A stretch of DNA of 44,349 nucleotides from Prasinococcaceae sp. CCMP 1430 (taxonomy: Eukaryota > Prasinodermophyta > Palmophyllophyceae > Prasinococcales > Prasinococcaceae). Below, one piece after another: positions 29,045 through 37,297 of this stretch (the first letter of the stretch is position 1; every line of letters begins with the position of its first letter). The notes beneath the pieces were generated by a model that saw nothing but the letters and a program-made list of their open reading frames with translations, did not search any database and was not told the origin of the DNA. The position numbers and the translations under genes were made by a program. The stretch is taken from NCBI GenBank assembly GCA_013416795.1, contig RQSC01000757.1, positions 198,738-243,086 of the forward strand, given 5' to 3'.

Positions 29045-32000
29045 ATGGCGGCGCACGAGGCTGAGCGCGTTGCGCGGCGCAAGATGCGTGCGGTGCTTGG
29101 TGACCTGGCGGACAAGGACCTCGCCCCGCGCGCGGCCGCTGCCGCGCGCGCGTTGCTCGCGCCGCCGCGAACAGGGACGCCGCGTGCGGCGCTCGTGGGT
29201 GCCATGCGTGAGGTGGCGGCATCGCTCGCCGACGTGGGCTCGGCGACGGGCTCTCACGCGCTCGCGTGCGCCGAGCGCATGCGCCTATTCGCATTCGCGG
29301 CGCGGGAGAATGGCTTCGTCGCTTCCGCACCGGCACTTGGAGGCGCCATGACGGCCGTGCGGCGGGCCCTCGCCAGCGCTGACCCAAAAATCGTCGCTGC
29401 CGCAGGGGAGCTCACCGCCGCGCTCTGTGCAGCAGCCGTCGCCGCAGCGAGCGGCACCGACACGAGTGCACGCGCTTGGGCCCCCGCAGGCGCTCCCCCC
29501 GCGTGGATCAGCGAGCTCATGCTCGGCGGGTGTCTCAAGGTGCTGGCGTCGGGCGACCGCGGCAAGCACGCCGCGGCGGCCCGCGTGGCTGCCACCGCTC
29601 TCAAGGCATGCAACGTGCTACAGTGCGCAGCTGCGCGCGCGGCCGTCGCAGCCACCTGGCGTGAACTGTGCGGTGTGCTCGACACGGACAGCCTGAAGCC
29701 TAGTCTCGGAGAGGCCTACCTGCCGCTGGAGGTCTGCGTCACGCTGATGGCAACGCACAGCGCCAGCGGCGTGGACGACGCTGAGGGCGACGCGCTACTC
29801 CTTGTGTACCCGACTGGCGCTGAAGTTAAGGTCAGCGCGAGGGCGGCGCTGGAGACGCTGCGCGTCGGCAACTGGCACGCCAAGGTCATGGCTTCGGACT
29901 TTCTGGGGGCGCTTGTCCGTACCGTTGGCGCGGCGCAGGGCGTTACGGCCGATTCGCACGAGGCGCTCGCTGCAGATGCTCTGGCGAGCTGCAAGCAGGC
30001 CATCGCTGAAGGCCTGGCCATGGCGAAGTACGACAAGATAGGGAACGTGCGACGGGCTGCATCCAATGCCATGGACAATCTGGCCGCAACGTCACCCATT
30101 GCCGCTGGGTCCAAAAGCGACGCCATCCCCATCGGCGCGACCCCGGTCATGCACGAAGTGGTCGAGGCCAGACACCGAGCAGCGCGCCGCGCGCGCAGCA
30201 CGCATCGCCCAGCGCACATCGTCCGCGCTGAGCACATGGAACGCCAGCAGCACATAGCGAAACAGCATCGCGAGGCGCTACGTCGTAGTGAGGAGCGTGA
30301 ACACGCGCTGGAGGCCATGAGGCGGATGGGCGCGGCTGGTGCTCGCTTCGAGCCAACCATCGAGGTCCTCGCGCTCACACCTCCGCCTAACTCGAGCACA
30401 GGGAGCGGTGAGCACGATCCGTTTGCCGCAGTGACTGGTGCTCCCGACGATCTCGACTTGCTAGACGCCCAGGTGGATGCGGCAGTGGAGAGGGCCGCCG
30501 CTGAGGCGGCCGACATCGTGCGGAACATAACATCTGGCGCTCTCGTGCCCGAGAACACGAGCGGACATGGAGGCGCGACATCTGGGACTGCGCTGGCTGT
30601 CGCCGCCGAATTCGATGCTGTAGACACTCCGAGCGCCACACCGGCCATGAGCGTCAGCGAGCCCGTAGAGCAGGCTTGTTCGAAGGACTCAGATGTGGTG
30701 CCAGACTCTGATGGAGGGGACAGCGGCCCTCACGACTCGGGGGCGCAGAGCACAAGCTCTGGCGCCCAAGGGCGGCCCTCGCCTGCAATGCCCACGGCGT
30801 CCGAGGAGGCAGAATCGCCCTTCCCCGCGCAGGCAGCACAGTCGCTTGGGGAGGCTGAGCAACCAGTAGCGATGCAGTCGAACCCGGCGTTCGAAGAGGA
30901 CCCGGGTCTCAACCAAGACGATGAAGCTCCGGTCGATAGCAAGTCACCGGGCGCGTACAGCGGCGCCGCTCTAGGTGACCATCTGGAGCGGATCGATCCT
31001 GCGGCGGACGAGGGGCCAGTGGCGTCGCACGCTAACCCGCCCCAGGGCTCTGATGATCTCGGTTTCCTCGTGGAGAGCCTGGCTTCGGTACGCCGCTCCC
31101 AGATAATTGCTCGACGCAGAGCACTGGCTGACGCCGAAGAGCGGAGGCTGCGCAGCGCCGCTGCCGCCAAAATCACCGCCATCAATGCCCAGATGGAGCG
31201 TGACGTGGCCAGCGCACGAGCTACGCACGAGAAAGAGATCGAGGCCGACTTCGACATGTTCGTGGCGTCAGTACTGCCCCGGGTGAGGGCAATGCTGGAC
31301 GGCACTGACGCTTCGAACTCGGTCGCTGCTCGCCTCAAGAGCGTCGCCACCTCTCCGCTCTCCGCTTCGCGCGCAACGAACGCAGATGTCCAAGCAGAGG
31401 CACCCGAGGATGCAGACAACGCTGTGGCTGCGCCCGCGCAGGCCACCCCTGATTCAGCGGCGCAGGCGTCCTCTGACGCCTCAGACTTCAAGATGTCATC
31501 GCTGCAGAGCACTCCGTCCAATCCCCAGGTCACGACCGACGCCCCCGGCGCAAGTACGAGCCTCAGCGACATCAGCGACACCGACTTCATGCACAAGCTT
31601 CGTGATGTGCTGCGAGGGCCCGGTAGCACGATCCCAGCGAGCAGCATTGGGTCTCCGACCGAGCAGGCCCAGTCATCCTCTGTCGTCGGCGCGCCAGCTG
31701 CCTCGCCGAGCGACGAGGCCGTGGGCGAAGCGGGCGCCTCGCCACCACCCGCTTTGGCGTGGACTGTGCCCATTGGGCCCGAGCCGTCGCTCGGGGCTGC
31801 GTCAGCCGTTGGGGCCGCCGCGCAACAGGCTCCCTCGCCGTCCGTGGGCGGCGCGCAGTCGACGCATCGGGCCGCCGGTGCGCAGGCGCCCTCGCCAGGA
31901 AGCGAAGTGAAAGCCTCATCACAGAGGAGCCTTAGCCTTCGAGCGCACTCACTGGGCGGTGGTGCTACCGCACAGCCGATGGACTCTCCGAGGGCGTGGT

Positions 32001-32419
32001 TCGGTTCGGTGCCGCAACAGAGGGCGTTCGGATCTCCAGCCGTTAGATCCCCAGTCGCCACTTCCCCTGACGCAGCATCCCCGGCAGCGTCGTCCTCGCC
32101 TGCTCCAGGCTCGCCGCCAAACGGTCAGGACAGCGGGAGCTCCACCCCGACGACACGCAAAGACGGCCAACTGGGCGAAGAGGGAGGCTCGGCCCCCGAC
32201 CTCGACCGCGTGTCGACCATTCTTTCATCGATGCCTGCGACAGCTGCTGACAACGCAGCCTATGGGGGAGTCAAGGACGACGGCGGCGACAGCGGCGATG
32301 GCGGAGGCCAAACCACACCAGAGCGAGCCATCAGCGCGTCCGAGACGCCCCTCACCCCTGACGAAACCGTCGAAGCCATGCTAATGGGTATGCTTGCTGA
32401 CGCGCAGACGTACATATAG
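29045..32419 (+). CDS. HEAT-repeat plus coiled-coil protein, TORTIFOLIA1/SPIRAL2-like (microtubule-associated, tentative)
   Basis: 1124 residues in one exon. Residues 1-355 are helical repeats. The last two units, LETLRVGNWHAKVMASDFLG and GLAMAKYDKIGNVRRAASNA, resemble the TOR1/SPR2 repeats (KDW...RKAAS, CRFDKVKPVRDS), and DLADKDL near the start resembles the KLADRDT opening of that family. Residues ~375-430 form a basic helix (RRARSTHRPAHIVRAEHMER). Residues ~430-680 are acidic and disordered. Residues ~690-760 form a coiled coil (RRRALADAEERRLRSAAAAK). The rest is Ser/Pro/Ala-rich. Plant TOR1/SPR2 proteins bind cortical microtubule ends. The family call is moderate; HEAT solenoid and coiled coil are clear. 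The start is the first ATG, 879 bp from MPP alpha. Confidence 0.72.
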   Translation: MAAHEAERVARRKMRAVLGDLADKDLAPRAAAAARALLAPPRTGTPRAALVGAMREVAASLADVGSATGSHALACAERMRLFAFAARENGFVASAPALGGAMTAVRRALASADPKIVAAAGELTAALCAAAVAAASGTDTSARAWAPAGAPPAWISELMLGGCLKVLASGDRGKHAAAARVAATALKACNVLQCAAARAAVAATWRELCGVLDTDSLKPSLGEAYLPLEVCVTLMATHSASGVDDAEGDALLLVYPTGAEVKVSARAALETLRVGNWHAKVMASDFLGALVRTVGAAQGVTADSHEALAADALASCKQAIAEGLAMAKYDKIGNVRRAASNAMDNLAATSPIAAGSKSDAIPIGATPVMHEVVEARHRAARRARSTHRPAHIVRAEHMERQQHIAKQHREALRRSEEREHALEAMRRMGAAGARFEPTIEVLALTPPPNSSTGSGEHDPFAAVTGAPDDLDLLDAQVDAAVERAAAEAADIVRNITSGALVPENTSGHGGATSGTALAVAAEFDAVDTPSATPAMSVSEPVEQACSKDSDVVPDSDGGDSGPHDSGAQSTSSGAQGRPSPAMPTASEEAESPFPAQAAQSLGEAEQPVAMQSNPAFEEDPGLNQDDEAPVDSKSPGAYSGAALGDHLERIDPAADEGPVASHANPPQGSDDLGFLVESLASVRRSQIIARRRALADAEERRLRSAAAAKITAINAQMERDVASARATHEKEIEADFDMFVASVLPRVRAMLDGTDASNSVAARLKSVATSPLSASRATNADVQAEAPEDADNAVAAPAQATPDSAAQASSDASDFKMSSLQSTPSNPQVTTDAPGASTSLSDISDTDFMHKLRDVLRGPGSTIPASSIGSPTEQAQSSSVVGAPAASPSDEAVGEAGASPPPALAWTVPIGPEPSLGAASAVGAAAQQAPSPSVGGAQSTHRAAGAQAPSPGSEVKASSQRSLSLRAHSLGGGATAQPMDSPRAWFGSVPQQRAFGSPAVRSPVATSPDAASPAASSSPAPGSPPNGQDSGSSTPTTRKDGQLGEEGGSAPDLDRVSTILSSMPATAADNAAYGGVKDDGGDSGDGGGQTTPERAISASETPLTPDETVEAMLMGMLADAQTYI

Positions 32420-32662
32420 CCGGAGCCCGACGCAGCGGCAGCGGCCAGCGCGGTGGCGGCCGGTGAGATCGTAACACTTGGGCCTATGTACAAAATTTGC
32501 CTTTGTTACGTACAATCGCGAGCGCTCGCGAGGCTCAGAAGGCGGAGATGACTGGAGGATGCACCATGCGCGTGCCGTTGGGATTCCCATCAGCTCTGTC
32601 CAGGCTTGCGTTGGCACGAACGAACGAGACGAACGCGCCGCGTGCAGAGCGGGCAGAGGTTG

Positions 32663-34432
32663 TCATGGGGTCCCGGACAGGAACGCGCCCGTGACCTCGT
32701 CCGCGGACATGGCGTGGCCGACCCGCCCGCCAGCGGGGCGCACGAGGAGGCTCGGCGACGCCGACGCTGTCGCCTCAATCACCTTGGCGCTTGCTTCGAA
32801 ATGATCGCAGAGCTCATGGTGTGCACTGGCGGAGCGCGGCATGCTGCTCTCCACCCTCGACGCAGTCTCGCTCTTGCGGAGGCTTCTCGCCTTGGTCGGC
32901 ATTGGCTCGCATGCGCGGGAGTAGAGGCGCAGGCGCATGATACCACCGTCCGGAAAGATGTGCAGGCGGACGTGCGATATCTTTCCCACGTCCAGCAGCT
33001 GCCCCTCGGCCCGCGTGAATGTGTGATTGGTGTCAGGCTTGAGCGGGGTGCGCTCCAGCAGCGTGCGCCATTCGGCATCACCGCTGAGAATGTCCTCGGT
33101 GCTCGCGTGCGGCGAGTAGATGGCCTCGACGGACGCGCTTTCTGGATAGTTCCCCCTGAAGTGGGCAGTGTCTAAGTGGAGTTCCTCGGCGCCATCGGCG
33201 ACGGCTGCCAAGCGCAGCACACACCAGTCCGAGGCGCAGTACTCCTCCTCCTCCTCGGCGATGCTATCGCACGCCATCTGCTCGTTGGCCTCGGCACGCG
33301 CTGCCGTCAGGTCCAGCCTCTTGGACATGAGCGCCGGCGCTGAGGCAGAGCGCGGCATGCCGGGCGGGGCAGGAATGCGCTTGAGGGACTTGGGCGTGGT
33401 GAACGACTTGGCTTTGCCGCCCGGGCCGAATATGAGCGGGCGGTGCGGGTTGCGCGCCGTCTCCCATCCGTCGCCCATGTTCACGCCGCGACCCTCGCGC
33501 AGCAGGTTGCGCGGCACGCCGTAGTGCTTATTGGAGCACGCGACGCCACGCGCCCCGAGGGCCGCGCTGGCGAGGTTCGCCACGCCGACCGCGGCAATCT
33601 CCTTCTCAAAGTGCGCCACGGGCGTGCCCCACACGCGCAGCCGCGCAATGCCGCCGTCGGGGTACGAGTTCAGCCGCAAGTGCGTCATGCGCTTGCTTGC
33701 CATCGCCGGCGGCACGCGGAAGCGATGCACTGAGTCCCCAACGTAGCCTGGTCGCAACCGCTCGAGGGCGACGAGCTCGCACCACTCCCCCGCCTTGTGC
33801 AAGGCCTCGTCCGCCGCCTGGATTTGCGCCTGGGTCGAGCAGGTGCCCTGCTCCCCGAGGTCGCCACGCGCGAACTCGGCCGGCAGCCACTCGCCGTCGG
33901 CCTCGTCGAGCGAGGCCGCCCAGACGCTGCACGCGGGCACCTGGTTGCCGGTGAAGTGCGCTGTGTCCACCTCGACGCCGTGCACACAGCCCGCCATGCC
34001 TAGTTTGATCACGCACCAGTCGTGGCCGGGCGTGCGCTTGCGGCGCGTCTCCCAGCCGTCCATGACCTTGCCCTGTGTGCAGAACGCGTTCGGGTCGAAC
34101 GCGGGCGCGCTCGTCTTGAGCATGTTGCTCGCGACGGCGAACCACTCGTCGGTGGCGAACTGGACAGCTCCGCCGGAGCGCGCCTCGGCGAGGTCGCACA
34201 GCTCGTCCTCCCACTTCTCGGGCGGCACCGTCTCGAACCCCTCGTCCACCACGTCGTCCTCCTCCTCGCAGGCCGCGGCCATCGCCCCGGCCATGGCCGC
34301 GGCGGCGTTCGAGTCTCCCTCGAACGACACCTTGCGCACACGCGCGCCGTCGGCGGCGCCGCAGAACGCCTCGGCGACCGCGGGCCCAATGCCGTCCTCG
34401 GTCGGGCCGGCGCCCATCGTCCCGGCACCCAT
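32663..34432 (-). CDS. Allantoicase with an internal insertion and terminal extensions
   Basis: 589 residues, single exon, against ~350 for typical allantoicases. Two copies of the allantoicase domain are visible. Copy 1 has VMDGWETRRKRTPGHDWCVI, GVEVDTAHFTGNQVP and THLRLNSYPDGGIARLRVWG. Copy 2 has DWCVLRLA, ELHLDTAHFRGNYPESASVE and SHVRLHIFPDGGIMRLRLYS. A second DGWETARNPHR block precedes copy 2. Between GPGGKA and the second DWCV lies an insertion of ~60 residues containing MPRSASAPALMSKR and an EEEEEY patch. The C-terminal ~75 residues are also extra and repeat MPRSASA. The first ~65 residues are an Ala/acidic extension. Reaction: allantoate + water to ureidoglycolate + urea, in purine catabolism. 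Green algae such as Chlamydomonas use this route, unlike land plants. Convergent with the HEAT gene (243 bp). Confidence 0.92.
   Translation of the reverse strand: MGAGTMGAGPTEDGIGPAVAEAFCGAADGARVRKVSFEGDSNAAAAMAGAMAAACEEEDDVVDEGFETVPPEKWEDELCDLAEARSGGAVQFATDEWFAVASNMLKTSAPAFDPNAFCTQGKVMDGWETRRKRTPGHDWCVIKLGMAGCVHGVEVDTAHFTGNQVPACSVWAASLDEADGEWLPAEFARGDLGEQGTCSTQAQIQAADEALHKAGEWCELVALERLRPGYVGDSVHRFRVPPAMASKRMTHLRLNSYPDGGIARLRVWGTPVAHFEKEIAAVGVANLASAALGARGVACSNKHYGVPRNLLREGRGVNMGDGWETARNPHRPLIFGPGGKAKSFTTPKSLKRIPAPPGMPRSASAPALMSKRLDLTAARAEANEQMACDSIAEEEEEYCASDWCVLRLAAVADGAEELHLDTAHFRGNYPESASVEAIYSPHASTEDILSGDAEWRTLLERTPLKPDTNHTFTRAEGQLLDVGKISHVRLHIFPDGGIMRLRLYSRACEPMPTKARSLRKSETASRVESSMPRSASAHHELCDHFEASAKVIEATASASPSLLVRPAGGRVGHAMSADEVTGAFLSGTP
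33335..33352 (-). other. RSASAP motif (14-3-3 mode-I type) in the allantoicase insertion
   Basis: The codons for Arg-Ser-Ala-Ser-Ala-Pro match the mode-I 14-3-3 consensus RSX(pS)XP. A related RSASAH occurs in the C-terminal extension (about 32822-32842). Binding is inference. Confidence 0.45.
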
Positions 34433-35251
34433 CGCCGCGCCGCCGCCGCCAACACCCGCGCGCGCGCGCGCGCCTCGCCCCACACGCCGCTCCGCCCGCG
34501 CCGAAATCCCCTCCCAAACCGCAGATTCGCGGCGCCCCCAGCGCCGCGCTCCGCATGCGTTCCGCCCTTTCCAACCCCCTACCCCCCCCCCGGGAACCGC
34601 GCAACCGCCGGAAAAGAAATGAGAGGAATGCGACTCTGCTGCGGCGCGCGCGCGAACGCGCGCGCGCGCGCGCGCGCGCGCGCGCGGCGGTCCCAGCCCG
34701 GCTCCGCAGCCACAGGCAGCCTCAGATTCAGGTGCAAAAAAGCGTCGAGCCGCCGCGTGCACGCACGCACGACGCACAACCACAACGCACACACAAACAG
34801 ACGCGCTTCGATACATCAATCGGTCGGAGGCGCGCCCATGCCTGCCTCCCAAAAACGAAACCGCGACTGAAATGATACAGTACATCAAATAGTGACTAGT
34901 CCTACTGTCAGGTTGAAGTGAATTTGTGTGTCTGTGATGCATTCAAAACGCCATCAAAATTGGAGTGAGTTTCTTTGATTCCCGCGCTTCGGGCCATCAT
35001 TTTGAATGATCTGCAGACCCTGATTTTGCGCCGTTTGGGGGGTGGCGGATGGATGCGGATCTCCACCGCGGACGCCGGGGAGGTCGGTCGCGCGCGTGGC
35101 GGCGGCGCGGCCTTTACGACCTGCGTTCCCCCCCACGCACGCGCGCACGCACCCCTCCACACGCGCACGCGCGCTCGCGCCCCCAGGCGACCCGCCCGCC
35201 TCGCCGGCGCCCATTCAGGCGTCCTGAGCAGGTGGATGGGGGGGGCTCACC
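34433..35251. other. Upstream region of allantoicase up to the xdhC fragment
   Basis: About 820 bp with no gene. It has a C run at 34582-34591, a 30-bp (CG)15 tract at 34657-34686, and a clearly lower-GC patch at 34860-35040 (for example TTCAAAACGCCATCAAAATT). The GC rises again up to a run of eight or nine G at about 35238-35245 that directly abuts the bacterial-type sequence. Confidence 0.5.
34657..34686. repeat. (CG)15 dinucleotide repeat
   Basis: 30 bp of pure CG in the allantoicase upstream region; a possible Z-DNA-forming tract. Confidence 0.95.
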
Positions 35252-35869
35252 GAGGGCCGCGATGAGCGCGGCATCGTCGATCTTGGGATCATGGCTGAGC
35301 GTCACCACCGCTGTGGCGGGATCCGGCTGCAGCGCGGTCACGGCTTCGTCTGGCCAGCGGTCGTCGAGCATCACCCCGGGAAACCGTTCAGCGGTCAAAA
35401 ATCTCCCGCGCGGATCGATGACCGTCGTCGAGATGCCCAGTTCGCGGGCAAGGCCGGCAAGCGTCTGGGCGATCTGCACCGCCCCGACGATCAGCAGCCG
35501 GCGCGGCGGATCATAGCGGTTGACGAACGCCCCCGGCCCCTCGGCCGAAAGTCCGCTGGCCAGGTCCGTGCCGACGTCCAGCGTCTCGCCCCGGCTCCGC
35601 GCCGCATCGATCGCGTCGAACAGGGCAGGGGGAAAGCCGGCCTCGGAGACCGGCTGCACCAGCACCGAGATCTGGCCACCACAGGGTAGCCCGACTTCCC
35701 AGGCGGCAGGATCGGCGACGCCATAGGTCTTCACCACCGGGGGCGACCCCGCGATCACCTCGGCGGCGGCCTGCAGGATATCGGTCTCGACACAGCCGCC
35801 AGAGACGGAGCCCGCGAACCGCCCGTCCGCATGGACGAGCATATGGCTGCCGCGCGGGCGCGATGGCGA
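35252..35869 (-). pseudogene. xdhC: Fragment of a bacterial (alphaproteobacterial-like) xdhC, both ends missing
   Basis: About 205 codons in one frame with strong XdhC/CoxF similarity: SRPRGSHMLVHADGRFAGSV, SVSGGCVETDILQAAAEVIA, WEVGLPCGGQISVLVQPV, then the Rossmann part RRLLIVGAVQIAQTLAGLAR, GISTTVIDPRGRF, and VVTLSHDPKIDDAALIAAL. XdhC is the bacterial factor that handles the molybdenum cofactor for xanthine dehydrogenase. The N-terminal ~25-45 residues before GS.PRP.GSHM and the C-terminal ~75 residues (the expected YIGALGS and LDIGA motifs) are missing on both strands nearby. Base and codon use are less GC-extreme than the algal genes around it. The similarity stops at CTCG|GTGAGC on the left and within a few bases of the next gene's ATG on the right. 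It may be a transferred fragment, or bacterial DNA joined in by assembly error. Confidence 0.8.
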
Positions 35870-37211
35870 CAGCAAGCAGAGCTGCGAGGAGACCGCGGGT
35901 TGTGCCTACGAAGGCGGCGGCAGCGGTGGCGGCGGCGGTCCCGCCGGGCGGCAGGGCGGCGAGTTCGACGCGGTGGTCATCGGCGGGGGGCCGGCGGGCG
36001 CGTTTGCGGTGGCGGCGCTCGCGCACAAGTCGCTCTCAGTCGGGTGGGTTGACGCGAGCGGCCACGACGCTGGAGCGCTGTCGCAGCTCGTGGGCGTGCC
36101 CGCCAACACCCACGGCGCGCGCGTACGGGCGTGGTTCCAGGGCGGCTTCCTCGATGACGCACCGGCGTTCGCGGCTGATGCCCGCGTGAGACGGGCGAAG
36201 CTGTTGCGGGACGATGAGTTTCCACCGCTGGGCGTCCTCGCAGGTGCGGTGCGCGCGCTCACGGAGCACTGCGGGACAGCTTTGCCAGGGGTCACACCCA
36301 TACGAGCACGTGCGACGTCCCTTGACCGAGACGACGAGAGCGGCAGGCTGGTCGTTGGAATACACAGTGCCGCAGGCGCCGGCAGCTTTCTGCGCGCCCG
36401 CGGTGGTGTCGTGCTCTGCACAGGCGCAGCACCGCGCGCGCCGCCGTGCGAGCTCACCTCTGCGCTCGCCGCCGCACAGCGGCACGTCGCGCTTATAGAC
36501 ATGACGACAGCGCTTGACCCCGAGCGAATGCGCGGAGAACTGGACAGGCTGGGTGCGCAGCGAGTGGGCGTCATTGGACGCAGCCACAGCGGCGTCTTGG
36601 CCGCCAGAAATGTGCACCTCGCGCGGGGAGGTGGCGCATGCGTGCTCTATCACGACGCCAAACCGATTAAGATTGCAGTGCCCCTCGGCGATCACTACAT
36701 ACACGACTTCACGGGACTGAAGGGCAAGGCAGCAGACTTTGCTGTCGAGCATCTGATTGATGATGAGATCCTCCCCGGCGGCGCCCCTGACGGCGCGGAG
36801 CACGCAGCCGTGGAGCAGCGCGCATACACTTCGCTGCTTGCGCGCGGCGCCGTCGATGCCGCCGAGCTCGATGCCGTCGTTGTATGCACCGGCTTCGATC
36901 GCAGAGCGCCTGTTGAAAGTGTGAACGGCGTGCCGCTCTCCGTCGAGGCGGTACGAGCGCTCGACGTCGATTCACGATCATTTGAGCTCGTCGCTCCGTC
37001 TTCAAGTGACACCGACCCTCGCGCAGGTGGCGGCTCCGATTCTGCGAGTGTGTGGGCGGGGCTCGGACTTCACGGGTTGTACGGCACAGGGATCGGCTTC
37101 GCGCCACTGCACCGAGCATACTACGGCAACGAGCGCGCGATAGGCGTCGGAATCTTTCGTACCGCCGCTGAAGCCATCGCTGAGGGTATCGCGGCCAGGT
37201 GTGTTGCGTAG
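35863..37211 (+). CDS. FAD-dependent pyridine-nucleotide oxidoreductase-like protein, probably plastid-targeted; frame interrupted near the start
   Basis: The main domain is open from about 35961 to TAG 37209-37211 (~416 residues). It starts with a Rossmann FAD motif, EFDAVVIGGGPAGAFAVAAL. A second nucleotide-binding motif, VGVIGRSHSGVLAARNVHLA, lies near the middle, and a C-terminal GLGLHGLYGTGIGFAPLHRA segment fits the FAD-closing region of such enzymes. No redox-active CXXC is seen. Substrate is unknown. The nearest ATG, 35863, encodes a good transit peptide (MATASRAARRPRVVPTKAAA), but in a frame one base out of register with the domain; one added base between about 35900 and 35960 would join them. 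The FAD frame itself has no ATG nearby upstream. The ATG lies at the very edge of the xdhC fragment. Convergent with CFAP91, only 86 bp between stops. Confidence 0.75.
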
Positions 37212-37297
37212 TACTGGTGTTGTATAATAACATTTGTTGGATTATGGTAACAATTATCGATATGTGACAAGGGAGCGTAAGGAAGGCTCACGGCGCC

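Noticed and set aside
29285-30648. Antisense open frames under the HEAT-repeat gene
   Set aside because: No domains; GC-driven shadows of a long coding exon.
34433-34942. Long N-terminal extension of allantoicase (in-frame to 34942)
   Set aside because: It would translate the (CG)15 tract and promoter-like DNA. The ATG at 34432 fits better.
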